Below are positions 1 to 11,410 of a stretch of 64,000 nt of DNA, piece by piece (position 1 is the stretch's first letter; every line of letters starts with the position of its first letter). The notes under the pieces are model-generated. The model saw only the letters and a program-made list of their open reading frames with translations. It was not told where the DNA came from and ran no database searches. Both the position numbers and the translations under genes were made by a program. The stretch comes from Diogma glabrata (taxonomy: Eukaryota > Arthropoda > Insecta > Diptera > Cylindrotomidae), in assembly GCA_963693315.1 (NCBI GenBank), contig OY856188.1:251573905-251637904 (forward strand). Reading direction: 5' to 3'.

Positions 1-300
1 AATTTAAGGAGTGACACCGACTTCCCTCCAGATGCCCAGGTAAAGCTCCTCATTCAGACTTTCGACAAACGAAAAATTTTGTGAAGCCATTAAAAGAGAT
101 GGGGACGTCAAATTATCCCAAAACATTTATTACTTGTGCTATCGGCTGTGAGGATGGCAGATGATAATTTACGATAAGAAATCCCGGCGTTGTTTAACAA
201 TTCTAAGGAATTTCTTCCTAGAATGCTGATAGAGGCTCCACTATCTAGAAGTCCATACAGCTTTTTATGAAAAATATTGATGTAAAGATACAGCCTAGGA
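1..300 (-). pseudogene. retropepsin-like aspartic protease fragment
   Basis: The minus strand at 231-245 encodes D-S-G-A-S within LYGLLDSGASISILG, the catalytic signature of retroviral-type proteases, preceded by a short hydrophobic strand as usual. Beyond it the reading drifts through stops towards position 1. Retropepsin acts as a homodimer to cut the Gag-Pol polyprotein. The location after the zinc knuckles matches the standard gag-PR order. Confidence 0.75.
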
Positions 301-654
301 TCATGCTTTATGCTTTAGAGACACATGTATCATTGAGAATTTTGCGCAGCCTCAGATAACGGCGAAAACGTTCGAGGCGCTTTAGAGAAAATATTTTTCG
401 TGAATCGGAATTTGAACCGAGATGGAATTTGGTTCATTGTATGCATCTGTTGATGCGCAGAAGTTACTTGCCGGCTGTTCGCTGGAAACTGGTGAAATTG
501 TATCTATTACTTCTGTTGAGATGATTCGGGTTCGGTGAAGGTTGACGCATCTTTCATCTGAGCTCGAGGGGATGGGAATGTCTAATTCGGAGGTACAGTT
601 GCTGTTTGTCGTACTTCCTGCCCTGAAGTTTCAATTAAGCGACGGATGACGATT

Positions 655-912
655 TGTACATTTAGGGTAAGTAACTTCAGGTTTACCACACTTTTAGCAA
701 TACAATTTGATCTGGTTTCGTGGACAATCTTGAACAAGGTGTCCTTTGTCCTTGCTTCGATAGCATATCGGATGTTCGTTACTTAGTAGCGGTTTTACCG
801 TGGATGGTGTTCGAACCATCAAGAGTCTACTTGCAGGGCGTGATGGTGCATCGTACGCTGTCACAAAAGATTGATGGGCCTGGTTCATCATCATCCGTTG
901 GTAGAATCTCAC
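655..912 (-). pseudogene. gag CCHC zinc-knuckle region
   Basis: The minus strand encodes CYRSKDKGHLVQDC at 724-765, a C-x2-C-x4-H-x4-C nucleocapsid knuckle in which the second cysteine is serine. Directly downstream, after an in-frame stop, comes a second knuckle-like stretch (KCGKPEVTYPKC, about 665-703). Paired knuckles of this kind bind genomic RNA in retrotransposon Gag. The lost cysteine and the stop show that the copy is decayed. Confidence 0.75.
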
Positions 913-1191
913 TAATTGTTAGTTGACTTGATTTCGTCGGCATTAAAGACCACAGTTTCTCAAATGTTTAGCACAACAATTGCAGGTCCTGGAAGTAGCT
1001 ACATTTGTCACCAGTGTTGCGTTTCCTAATTTCGCCGCCATACCTTCCCTATGATCTAAATCATCTCCTTTTCCGAAAATGACTGAGCCAATCGTCTGTT
1101 AAGGGCGTTGACGTCTGTTAAGGGCGCTGATCTCTACAATGTATTCGTAAATCCACTCTTTTTACTTCTGCTTCTTGTTTAGGCAGTGCTC

Positions 1192-1467
1192 TCAGTACAG
1201 CTTTGTTGTCAGTGACGGCACCAAACGTACCTTAAAAATCCTTAGTACCGAGTAGGTCACCACCTGATACTCATGGGTAAGGATGAGATAGGATTTGTCG
1301 ACAGCTCCACGAAGGTATCGGGGAACAATGGATCTCGTCTGCAAGTCGTCCAAGTCCATCCGGTCCCTCCGGGCAGTCGCTTCAATTCTGGGAATGAACT
1401 TGTGGGCATTCGGTGATGACCCATCCCCAAAAAATAGAGGAAGCCAATTTGTGTTAGATTGACTCAA
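1192..1467 (-). pseudogene. gag capsid-like fragment
   Basis: An open stretch of 91 residues begins with a serine/asparagine/tryptophan-rich start and continues through LPLFFGDGSS and IVPRYLRGAV. The spacing of a short proline/phenylalanine turn followed by a charged helical segment is like retrotransposon capsid domains. It lies just upstream (on the minus strand) of the zinc-knuckle segment, which supports the gag reading. The frame is lost on both sides. I do not recognise a specific family. Confidence 0.5.
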
Positions 1468-1470
1468 ATT

Positions 1471-2344
1471 CCGATAAGGTTAGTAACCGATAACGTTTGC
1501 TCTACTGGAGCAGGCGCTACTTGTGCCTAGCATATGTTGATAAGGAGGTGGAACTAACGTTGGATTATTAAAAAGATCACCTGTAATAATGGTCCCAAAT
1601 GAACCCGTGCGAAATCAGTAACGATTGGATCATGTCGAGATTTATTGCTTATGGTCTGAAGTAAATTTGTTAAAATTTTATTTATCTATTTGTTATGTTC
1701 CAAAAATTATTTGTTTCAGTTTATTTAACTAGTTTATTATTTTAGTATTTTAAGAATTATTTATTTATTTATTTATCTAGAAAAGGGAATTGATTTGTTT
1801 ATCTAATAATAACAAAAATTGTATTTGCTGATTTAATTTAGTTCATAAAGGTTAGAGATCTCCCATGTTAGAACCCGTATCGTAAAAACCTGAACGAAAA
1901 AAGTGTTAATGCTGTAGAAAAATGTATGTTCTACCAACCAGATTCTGAGGTCTCCCATCCCTAACCTAACAAAAGTAAAAGTAAAAAAAATTAAAACCAG
2001 TATCGATGCTATAGGCAGACCACGATTTTCAGCCTCCAGCTTTCGTGCTCTTCACAGCACTCCTAATTACTATTACAACGGTTATGAATTGTAAAGACAA
2101 TTAAATTGGTGTAGGAAGGTTGGTATCGGTGCTCTTCCCAACAAGGAGAAGGAAAGCTAAAATGATATCATCAATTAATAAAAACACCATTTGGTGAATC
2201 GTTTGTCAGAAACAGAGGCGATCCAGAAACCAAAAGAAACCGTTGAGTGGGTGTAGCCCTTCTGGATCTCTTCTTAGAGGTACCAGATGAGAGTTGAAAA
2301 CAGCATCCACTCCGTCATTCCTCCGAATGAGAGAGTAAAGCTGC
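1471..2344. other. AT-rich spacer, possibly part of the gag-bearing element
   Basis: 1660-1850 is extremely AT-rich with TTTA-type runs, and 1860-1990 has no recognisable content. On the minus strand, 2215-2320 is open and translates to a leucine/proline-rich segment containing HLVPLRRDPEGLHPLNG, which I do not recognise. It may belong to the same retroelement as the flanking gag-like blocks, but no motif proves it. Confidence 0.3.
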
Positions 2345-2716
2345 TGTCACTATTCACTTAAAATCCCTACGTGCTTTGTCCATAGCTATCCTATCAGCCC
2401 TTCTTTTTTCCTCTATCTTGTTTCGTTGGGCTAGCAACCTCCTACGTTCCCTGGTTATCTTAGGTTCAGTTTCAGGAACCACCTGTTCCAAAGCAGAAGG
2501 GTCCTAAACCTGACTTAACTCCTGTTCGTTAGATAAACTGTGTTGCTCCCACACTAATGAAACATAAGGTTACATCAGTACCGAAGCAGGCTGATCTATC
2601 TTCCTTACAGGACCGGCCAACATCCCACGCTCTTCAGCAGCAATGCCACCCTACGTCGGAGCTGCTACCGGAATGCAACAAGAAAGATATTGTTCGAATT
2701 CTGGTTGATCTCTAAT
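2345..2716 (-). pseudogene. coding-like remnant with a charged coiled-coil tail
   Basis: One minus-strand frame stays open over about 120 codons except for three stops. It starts near RDQPEFEQYL and ends in a strongly basic/acidic alternating helix containing KITRERRRLLAQRNKIEEK, then a stop at about 2360. The region is clearly less AT-rich than its surroundings. It lies upstream, on the same strand, of the gag fragment at 1192-1467 and could be the N-terminal part of that Gag, but the family is not recognised. Confidence 0.35.
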
Positions 2717-5700
2717 TAGGTAATTTAATAAAACATGCTAACAAATTATGTGAAACAAAGCTTTCACCTAATGGAGGGATCAATTTTTATTGGGCTTTAA
2801 TCATCGAAGAAGATCGCGCGTCACATCAGTGTTTTGTTACTGGAAATTTTTCAAAAAAAATTTGCTTTCTTCTTTTTATTTCCCTTATCCTATCATGATA
2901 TATTGGCCAATGTCATATTTTATTATTGGGTAGAATTTATTGTTAAGTTCTAAAAAAATAGAAAAAAATAGATTTCTTCAACAACTCTTCTTTATGTGTT
3001 GTGACAAATATTGTAATTCCCACTGCACAACACATTTAACAACAAAATGCTTTAAATTCAAATTTTCTTTTGAAAGTTGTAATAAAGCAGAAAAAATAAA
3101 TCTTTTCTATTATTTTTTATATTTATTTGTAAAAATTGGCTTAAAAATTTATTTAAGACAATCAAGAATAAAAAATGGCTTAAATCTATATAAATAAATT
3201 ATTTCTTTAAAATAAAACAAAATTTCATTTTTTCTTATAAAAGTACAATTTACAAAATTGAATTAAATTCATTCTGTAACAGTTCTTATCTTTTTCTTCA
3301 TATCATTTCCTTTTTGTTTTCTAAAAGTTTCAAATCATTTCTTATTTTTCACTAAAAATAAAAAATATTTAAGTTGAAAATGAAAAATGATATCAGAATT
3401 TCAAATCTTGATTTTTTTGTTTGATAAATTTGAGTGTTTATACATGGGTTGTTGGTTCAAATGTCGGGATGAATACTCCTAATGAAAAATGAATGAAGAG
3501 CGTGATATATCTGAGTTAAAATATGTAGAGAAATCACCGGAGTTGAACTTCATTAATCTAATTTTCAAGCGCATTAGACAACAAATATAACAATTTCAGA
3601 ATGTTATAAAGTAACTAACTTGTTGCAAGAAAGTTCACCGACAATATTGTACTTTATTTACTTATTATATTTTATGATGAAGAAATGATGTTTTGAAATA
3701 ATTGAACTTAATTTTATTTAAACTGCAAATTTAAAATATTTTGTTTTGTGAAATGGGTCATCTTGATTTACATTATTCAATTACGTATTTGATTCAATAA
3801 AACGATTAAATAGGAATAATAAATTTTGATCCAATATTGCTCAACTGATTCCTCACGTTTAGCAGTTGGCACCTAATAAAGCATGTTTTGGTTAAGAGAA
3901 AGTAATAAAATCAGATGATTCACTATCTGATTTAAATATTCGTCAAATAATTTAATAACAAAATTTATGAACTTAAATAATTTTTGTCGTTTTTTTCAGG
4001 CACAAGTGGATTATCAAGCAAAAAAGTTTTTCTCACATAAAAACTTTAAACTATAAAAATTTGAGTGTCATGTAAATGATAATCATAAAAACGGAAGAAA
4101 TAAAACTCTCAATCGAAAGTTACAACCAACACGCAACAACAACAATATTTGTATTTTGATTTATGAACAAACATTCTCTGCAGAACATAGTTAATGTAAA
4201 TGGTAACGTATATACTTTTGTTTATTTACTTATATTTCAGTTTTCCTTTACATTTTCTTTTTTTACTTTTCTTTGTACCATTATGAGTATATTATGTCTT
4301 TGTTTTCTTATAAATCATACAAAATTCACTGTTTGCCTTACTTGTTGTTTTTTTTGCTGCTTTTCTTGTTGTTGTTCTTATTATGGTGTTTTTTTTTGTA
4401 CAAAAAAACATGAAATGACATAAATGAAAATTTCAAGAATACAAAAAACGATTTCCTTTACTTTGGTCGTTGTAAAAAAAAAAAAGTTTTCCTTTCATTT
4501 TTTCCGATTTCACGTTAACTTTTTACTGTTTAAATATAAGAAATTTTTCTGACTATAAGTTATTTTTCATGAAAAAATATTGAGGTAAGTTTTTGTGTTT
4601 ATGTAGGTAAATTGAAAGAAATATTGTTTAAAGTATAATATTTTTCATTCTTTGCATAACAAACTGTTTATGGGTTTACGGGGTATATCTGGGTAAGATT
4701 TTTCTTTAATATACGTTAAAGTTTAAATACGGTTGCGAGATACAAGTTTTGGATTAATTAATTAACGTAAAAGGTTTAGTGGTGAGCCTACTGAAACTAG
4801 GGTCAGGGCGCTGCATTGCTTAGATTTTAAAAGCCTTCTTAACATCAGATCATCGACGTTGTCTTCAAACATTAGCATAGGAACTGCAACTCTATATGAG
4901 TTTAAATTGTTATATTAAGCGAAACCTTTCCCTGGGTCGTTGCTGTTGTTCTAGTGACCGATTGAATGTTACAAGCTTAGAATCTTTGCGTCTGTCTTAG
5001 AACAGCACCACATATTTCCTTTCATCAGATCTGTCACGTTTTCTAGACCTGTAAATTGGTGACTTACTTTATATGTCGTGGTTTCACATGCAGGACTCTT
5101 GTCAATATATAACAGCACGATTAATTCGATTTATGCATTGATTTAAAGTTCATGACCGAATTTTAACCGAACTAGAATCTATCTACTGGGGCAAGTTAGT
5201 GCAATTTGTGGTGGTTTTCCATTCAATTTTCAATTTTATGCGTAGTATCGTATTTTATCTTCAACAATTTCAAAAGTTATTTTTATATGCTGGTAATAAT
5301 CGAATTTATTCGTTTCTAGCTCATTTCTGACACATAAGCAACAAAGGATTTAGTTGTTTTCCTTTTGTGCAGATGAAGTCATTGATCCCTAAGTGGTTAA
5401 GCCACATAATTATATGAATATTGTCATTTGTATTGGGTGGTTGGCTTGGAAACTCTTTGTTACTGTAAATGGGTCCTCATATGGTGGATATAAACTAGTT
5501 TTACCAACACGAACAAACACTAATTCTTAACGTTAATATTGTCTTGAAAACTTTGCCGTTTCTTTAGGTATAAGAAGTTGCTTTAAAATGCCGACCAGTG
5601 CCAGAGGATTAAACTAGGTTACCCTCTTGATCTTTGCTAATATAAAACTGTACTCCAAATTGTAAAATGTGCTGAACGATCAATATTCTAGCTACAGTTA

Positions 5701-5985
5701 TTATTCAAATGTCAAAAGTCGTGATTTTTCTGGTCATTCACTAAAACGGTCGAGTCGTTATTTTCCTATTAAGTATTTTATATAAGTTTTTTTAATTTCT
5801 TTTTTGATGTTTTGTAAATTTCTCTTTTACAAATATCAAAGTAAAAATTTACTGATATCAATAAAATTAAATAAAATTAAATAAAATTACATTAAATTAA
5901 ATAATTAAAATAAAATAAGATCAAATAAAATAAATTAGAATAAAATAAATAAAATAAAATGGAATTGAATAAAGTAAAATAAAAT
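2717..5985. other. AT-rich non-coding stretch
   Basis: No convincing gene. The open frames here are short and made of low-complexity phenylalanine, leucine, lysine and cysteine runs. A pyrimidine-rich acceptor-like CAG occurs at about 3999, followed by an 18-codon open segment and an AATAAA-type signal at about 4100, but nothing links these to an upstream exon. 5860-5990 is a run of AAATAAAAT-type short repeats leading into the 177-bp array. Confidence 0.5.
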
Positions 5986-7200
5986 AAATTAACAAGAACA
6001 AATAAATTTTATTTTTCGAGCTAAAATAGGACGATTTTTTGTAGTCGAATTTTAAAAAAATAACAAACATCGTTCGTTTTTCGCCTATAACTATTTCAGT
6101 TTTGATTTTACAAAAAAATTTTTTCAACAAAAGTTGTAGATCTTAAAAAAGTACATCGATTTTTATCTTTGTTCAAGCAAAAAAATTTTTTTACAAGCCT
6201 AAAAAGAACGATTTTTTGTAGTCGGATTTTAAAAAAATAACAAATATCGTTCGTTTTTGGCGTATAACTATTTCAGTTTTGATTTTACAAAGAAATTTTC
6301 TTAACAAAAGTTGTAGATCTTAAAAAAATATATCGAGGTTTTTCTTTGTTTAAGCAAAAAAAAATTTTACAAGCTTAAAAAAAATGATTTTTTGTAGTTG
6401 AATTTTAAAAAAATAACAAATATCGTTCGTTTTTCGCCTATAACTATTTCAGTTTTGATTTTGCAAAAAACTTTCATTATCAAAAGTTGTAGATCTTTAA
6501 AAAATACATCGATTTTTTTCTTTGTTCAAGCAAAAAAATTTGCGAAAAACTAACGATGTTAGTTATTTTTTTAAAATTCGACTACAAAAAATCGTTCTTT
6601 TTAAGCTTGTAAAAATTTTTTTTTTGCTTGAACAAAGAAGAAAATCGATTTATTTTTTTAAGATCTTCAACTTTTGTTAACAAAATTTTTACAAGCTTAA
6701 AAAGAACGATTTTTTGTAGTCGGATTTTAAAAAAATAACAAATATCGTTCGTTTTTCGCCTATAACTATTTCAGTTTTGATTTTACAAAAAAATTTTCTC
6801 AACAAAAGTTGTAGATCTTAAAAAAATACATCGATTTTCTTCTTTGTTCAAGCAAAAAAAATTTTTTGCAAGCCTAAAAAGAACAATTTTTTGTAGTCGA
6901 ATTTTAAAAATATAACATTTTTTGCTTGAACAAAGATGAAATGTATTTTTTTAAGATCTACAACTTTTGTTGATAAATTTTTTTTGTAAAATCAAAACTG
7001 AAATAGTTATAGGCGAAAAGTGAACGATATTTGTTATTTTTTTAAAATTCGACTACAAAAAACCGTCCTATTTTAGTTCGAAAATTTTTGTCTGTATAAA
7101 CAAAGAAAAAAACTCGATATATCTGTTCAAGATCTACAACTTTTACTCATTCAATTTATTTGTAAAATCAAAACTGAAAAAGCTATATTGCAAAAACTGA
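5986..7200. repeat. satellite-like array, 177-bp monomer in mixed orientation
   Basis: The anchor word GTTGTAGATCTT recurs at about 6132, 6309 and 6486 with an exact 177-bp spacing. It is then inverted near 6660, forward again near 6806, and inverted near 6952 and 7129. A second anchor, CTATAACTATTTCAG, follows the same pattern. Orientation along the array is + + + - + - -, so neighbouring units form snap-back structures. Units differ by a few percent in the left part and more at the right end. No coding potential. Confidence 0.9.
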
Positions 7201-8269
7201 TTGTATCTCGTTTTCCTTGCTCCTTGAACATATAAAATAAAATAGCGAGTAGTAAATTTTTTTTTAAAAATCTGAAAAAATTCAGGTATGCTTTTTAGAC
7301 CATAAAGAACCTAATTCCGGTACGAGGTTGTGAAAATTAAAACAAAGCTGTTTTGGTGGGACACCCATAGGGCACATGCCCTAATTTTTTATATGAAGTT
7401 AGTTGTTCATTTAAAGTAAAGAAAAATAATTTCACATTCAAGTCTATTGATATCATTTTATAGAACCATCATCAACATATACTTAATTCCTTGAAAATTG
7501 AGCATATTTATATTCTGTATGTATATTTCATATAATTCTACCTCTGTTTCTTTTATCAACTTATTATTTATCACAATTTTTCAAAACTTGATTTTCGTCT
7601 TTAAATGTACATGTCGCTCACCTTGATTTGATTCATATTATTAAAAATGAAAATTTCAAACAATAAATAAAAAAAACCAAATATTTGAAATGAGTTACAG
7701 CTGAACTGAATTCCTAAAACAGAACTTGACCGTTGGATCATATCCGACCTTCGATCCTCACTTTTGTCCTGAAAAATTCGTACTTCATCGCTTAAAAAAC
7801 AAAAACCATCGCCCCAACAAAAGTTCAAACCAACGAACAAATATCCTATAATTGGACTTCTGTTACTCTCCTTGAAGACAATAAAGAAAACAAAAATATA
7901 CAAAAGTAAATATTCAAAATAGAATGTGGTAAAAGGAAGTAAAGGCTAATTAGATAAGCACATTTAATTGTCTTTTGTTTGGTAAATGTTAATAATACAA
8001 GTACCAGGAGAAGATGAAAATTTCTTCGAAAAATGCTCGAGTTGCATCTCCGTGATGCGGCTAAAAAGTAGAGAAAATGAATGAGAAAATAGTATGTATT
8101 CTCAGAATGTGGTCTTGAACAGTACAGGACAGGACGAAAAGAAAAACTCTTCCCAAAAAAAATAACCAATCCAGATGGATCTGGCAGTTGCGTGTCGAGT
8201 AGTTTGACTTCAGACTGAACACACAATACAAAAAAAATTCCCAAAAATTCGAAGAATATTTAAAAGCTT
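7201..8269. other. non-coding stretch without a recognisable element
   Basis: The minus strand has two overlapping open frames at 7601-7903 and 7846-8244, both dominated by F, L, I and S with no domain I recognise. They look like chance openings in AT-rich DNA, although 7690-8230 is somewhat less AT-rich than the surroundings. Confidence 0.4.
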
Positions 8270-8720
8270 AAGAAAGCAAAAAACATTCCTAAAATTTAAA
8301 CATTCAATGAAAATTCAAAAATTCTAAATAATTCAAATGAAATTCAAAAATTAAAAACAAAATTCAAATATTTTGAATATTGAGTTGAAGGTGGACGTCG
8401 TGTAATTTAAAAAAAATCGTTTTTTTTTTTCAAAATTCTAAAAATATTCCAAAAAGTACAAACTTTTTTTTAAATTCTTAAAATATTCCAAAAAGTATAA
8501 CAATTTCAAAAATTTAACTTTTTTTTTAAATTCTAAAAATATAACAAATTCAAAAACTTAAAAGTTTTTAAACTAAAAATATTCCAATAAATATTACAAA
8601 TTCAAACTTTTTTCAAAATGTCAAACACAATCAAAAATTCAAACTTCTTTCAAAATTCTAAAAATATTCCAAAAAAAAAACAACTTCATATATTCAAAAT
8701 TTTTTAAAATATAAGTTTTC
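8270..8720 (-). repeat. degenerate 55-60 bp minisatellite (minus orientation)
   Basis: Repeated words such as TTCTAAAAATATTCCAAAAA and AAATTCAAAAA recur every 50-60 bases. The reverse complement matches the pattern of the minisatellites at 23590-24475 and 34205-34570 (GGAATATTTTTAGAATTTTG). This looks like a third locus of the same array family in opposite orientation, without the conserved tail seen at the other two. Confidence 0.65.
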
Positions 8721-9375
8721 CAAAAATATTTCGATAAGCATTAACCTGAAGGATTAATACTCACACCTTCGCTTTTCAAAAAATCAAAATTAAACGCTAA
8801 ACTGAAAAAAAGTCTGGAGTAAGTCTCCTCTTGGACGCATTTAACGATTTATATATGGATGTTATGAAACCGTCCGCCTAGAATGTAGAAGCTGCCAAAT
8901 TCTGTTGGAGTATGACGGGTAATTTGAATGGTGGACATGTCATGTATGTTTTAGAATATAACCGAAAGTCAATATTCATAAGTAGGCAAAATTATTTAGA
9001 AGAAATTATTTTTTGTGAAGCACGCACATCTGGATGGGACAAATTACTTAGGTCGTTGGTCATACACGAACTAGGTTTTTATTGATTTCAAACCACCACC
9101 GACGTAGTCTCACACCATATGGGGTGACCACACTAGAGTTCAAGTTCGAATTTCAAATTTGTTATTTTGAGGATAAGCAAGTCCTGGCGTTCTTTGTCCT
9201 ACTTGATTTTGGTTTTAATTAGTTAAAACCGTAAAATAAGAAACAAAAATATCAATGATAACTTTGAAAGAAATTGCAATCAAATTAAAATTATATCGTA
9301 AAATAAAATTGCTATCACGTTGGGGTCACCAATTATAGCGTTTCTTCTATCAATTTTATTCCGTACTTTTTTTAA
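8721..9375. other. unannotated stretch
   Basis: Nothing recognisable. It is less AT-rich than its neighbours at 8740-9190, which may mean an unrecognised element fragment or unique host DNA. Confidence 0.4.
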
Positions 9376-10285
9376 GTGAAAACTTCTTTAGGCACGTTGT
9401 GCAATTTTGTATGGTGATAAATTTATATATTCAAATTCCGTCACGCTAAATATATATATTAAATATAAAATACCTATTTTCGGTCCAAACTTTTCAAATT
9501 GCAATATGGATATCGCGGTCGACTGAGGTTCTATAGGTCGAGAGTTCAATTCCTGTAGTGGTACATTTTTTATTGTTTTTTTTAATTTTTATTAAATACC
9601 ATTAGAATTATTGTTTTTTATTCATGAATTCATTGAAATCATAAAAATTTCTTTTTACGAATTTTAAATTGATCGATAATGCAGTTTTTTAAAGTTATTG
9701 CTACTGTCTTTTTCCGTTTCGTTCAAATTATTATCACTTCGATATTAACAAAAATATTACTTATTTTTTTGGCAGGCAGTGCTAAAAATAATAAAATATT
9801 GGTTTTCCCATCATTATTTTCCACAATTTTATTCCCGTGAAATAAAGTAAGGAAAATAAAATCTACTATTTGAGTATGCAGCATTTCTCTTTCAATTTGA
9901 GTTGACATCTTTATCACAAACAATTGATTTAAACACATTTTAAGGCTGCGGACGATTTACGGAATTTAAATTTATCGATAGTGTAGTTTTTTAAGGTCAT
10001 TGCTAATGTCTTTTAGCACAGTGTGACGTCAATACACAGTAAAATTTAGAATGCATTCAGGGGATTTTTACGACATCACAATGTTTTCTTCATTTTTTAA
10101 AAGAAATGTTTTGTGGTTATTCTGGTTCTTACACTTTTTGTTGCTGTTTTCTTTTTTCATTTTTTCTATTTTCTGTTGGTGATTGTTATACCATTTTTTA
10201 AGTGGAAACTTCTTTAGGTGCGTTATACGATTTTGTATAATTTATTGTAAATTTTTAAATTTATATATTCGAGTCAGTCAAAAAA
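9376..10285. repeat. diverged internal duplication
   Basis: Two pairs of related segments occur in the same order. ACTTCTTTAGG-type sequence at 9380-9440 resembles 10205-10280, and a TCGATA..GCAGTTTTTTAAAG-type segment at 9655-9720 resembles 9955-10015. The copies are clearly diverged. The arrangement suggests an old duplicated repeat unit that includes the tRNA-like segment at 9503-9566. Confidence 0.5.
9503..9566 (+). pseudogene. tRNA-like relic, possible SINE head
   Basis: The segment has the layout of a tRNA-derived module. A B-box-like GAGTTCAATTCC (consensus GWTCRANNC) sits at about 9541-9552, with a GGTC..CTATAGGTCG variable-arm-like stretch before it and a run of T after it that could stop RNA polymerase III. 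The A-box is poor and the acceptor stem does not close well. It is more likely a SINE head or decayed tRNA than a working tRNA gene. Confidence 0.35.
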
Positions 10286-10336
10286 TTGTGTTAGTCATAT
10301 GTGATTTGTGTGTTTTTCTCGGTTTACCGACATGAA

Positions 10337-10455
10337 TCGGTGCAAAATCCCCGGCGACAAAACGCCCGGAACAAAATCTCCGCGGTGACAAAACGCCTGG
10401 GACAAAATCCCCGGAACAAAATTCCCGTGGCGACAAAATCCCTTGAAAAAATATT
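10337..10455 (-). repeat. GC-rich minisatellite, array 1
   Basis: About six degenerate units of 14-20 bp with the core GACAAAACGCCCGG stand out sharply from the AT-rich surroundings. Its reverse complement matches the GTTTTGTC-type arrays at 11475-11570 and 11724-11819, so the arrays are in inverted orientation across the intervening 1 kb. Confidence 0.8.
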
Positions 10456-10504
10456 TTGTGCAAAAGCACAGGGGTTCCCTAGTTGATGTTATATTTTTTT
10501 ATTT

Positions 10505-11215
10505 AGACCAACAAAAAGAAATGATATGAGCGGAAGAAAACATCGAAAATGTAAATTCAGCAGTTTTTAAAGATGTTTAATTCACAATGTAAAAAAACAA
10601 AACCAATAAAACGAAATGATATCTTATGTGAGAGAAGTACAAAACAAAACGGAAGGAACTGTCTGCCTTCAAAGAGTTTTCGCGTTTGTTTTGTACTTCT
10701 CTCGTTTCAGATTACCTATCAAATAATGCATTGTACATTTGGGTGCCGATGGGAAATAAATTTATACCTTGTAAATATATAGCTGTATTGACCACCGAGA
10801 CTTGGCCAAACATTTTTAAGACATTTTGTTTGATTAGACATTTGCTTTTCCAGAAATATTATCATACATAAAATTGAAATAAAAATCAAACATGACATGT
10901 TTTAATACTTTTTTGTCACTTTGTAGTTTTACTGCAAATTTGAATTTGAATAGATAAATGATATGTTTTTGCTATAACAGTATCAAATTTGCTAGATAAG
11001 ACGTATCATTTTTTGGTTTTGTAATTTTACGTTGTGTATTAAACCCGAATAAGAAACTGCTAAATTTATGGATTTGTTGTTTTCCGCTGCCAATTGCGTC
11101 ACATAAAATATTTCGTTTTATTGGTTTTATTTTTTTTACATTGTGTATTGAACATCTTTAAAAAACTGCTGAATTTACATTTTTGATGTTTTTTTTCGGC
11201 TCGTATTTACAACTT
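10505..11215. mobile_element. inverted-repeat (foldback/MITE-like) element
   Basis: 10505-10640 is the reverse complement, with some divergence, of 11098-11215 (shared words AATGTAAATTCAGCAGTTTT and ACAATGTAAAAAAAC). A further partial copy sits at about 11016-11090, directly before the right arm. Inside the left half is a near-perfect hairpin, GAGAGAAGTACAAAACAAAAC at about 10630 against its complement at 10683-10704. There is no coding frame, which fits a non-autonomous element. Together with the inverted GC-rich arrays outside, it resembles foldback elements, but ends and target duplication are undefined. Confidence 0.55.
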
Positions 11216-11410
11216 GCTCTACGAAAAAATCTAGATTTATTTTCAGGGCAAAAAGATCACTCTTTTTTGTCAAATAGAATACGTAATGTCAAAAAACTTG
11301 ATCTGAGATCAAAAATGGACGTGTCAGAACAATTTTTTTGGTAAAAAGAAAACGACATTAATAGAATATAATTTTTCGATTTTTTGGCATTATTTTGTGG
11401 CGCGGATAAT

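Larger units (their letters stand above)
1..1470 (-). mobile_element. Ty3/Gypsy-like LTR retrotransposon remnant (gag and protease)
   Basis: Read on the minus strand, this block gives a gag-like segment, a CCHC zinc-knuckle region and an aspartic protease in the order expected of an LTR retrotransposon. The frame is broken by several stops and shifts, so the copy is dead. After the protease the reading ends at the window edge in a segment resembling the Y-L-G-I-x-W-R-E motif found after the protease in Gypsy-type polyproteins. Reverse transcriptase and integrase, if present, therefore lie to the left of position 1. No LTR was identified. Assignment to Ty3/Gypsy rather than a related lineage rests on gag-protease order and these short motifs only. 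Confidence 0.7.

Noticed and set aside
3985..4105. Acceptor-like CAG followed by an 18-codon open segment and AATAAA-type signal
   Set aside because: No partner exon was found, and such matches are expected by chance in AT-rich DNA.
4163..4423. 86-residue cysteine and phenylalanine-rich frame
   Set aside because: Low-complexity T-rich DNA with no domain, splice context or conservation signal.
5986..7200. CRISPR array
   Set aside because: The repeats are 177-bp contiguous monomers in mixed orientation with no unique spacers, in a eukaryotic context.
9503..9566. Functional tRNA gene
   Set aside because: A B-box-like segment is present, but the A-box is poor and no acceptor stem closes; treated as a relic or SINE head.
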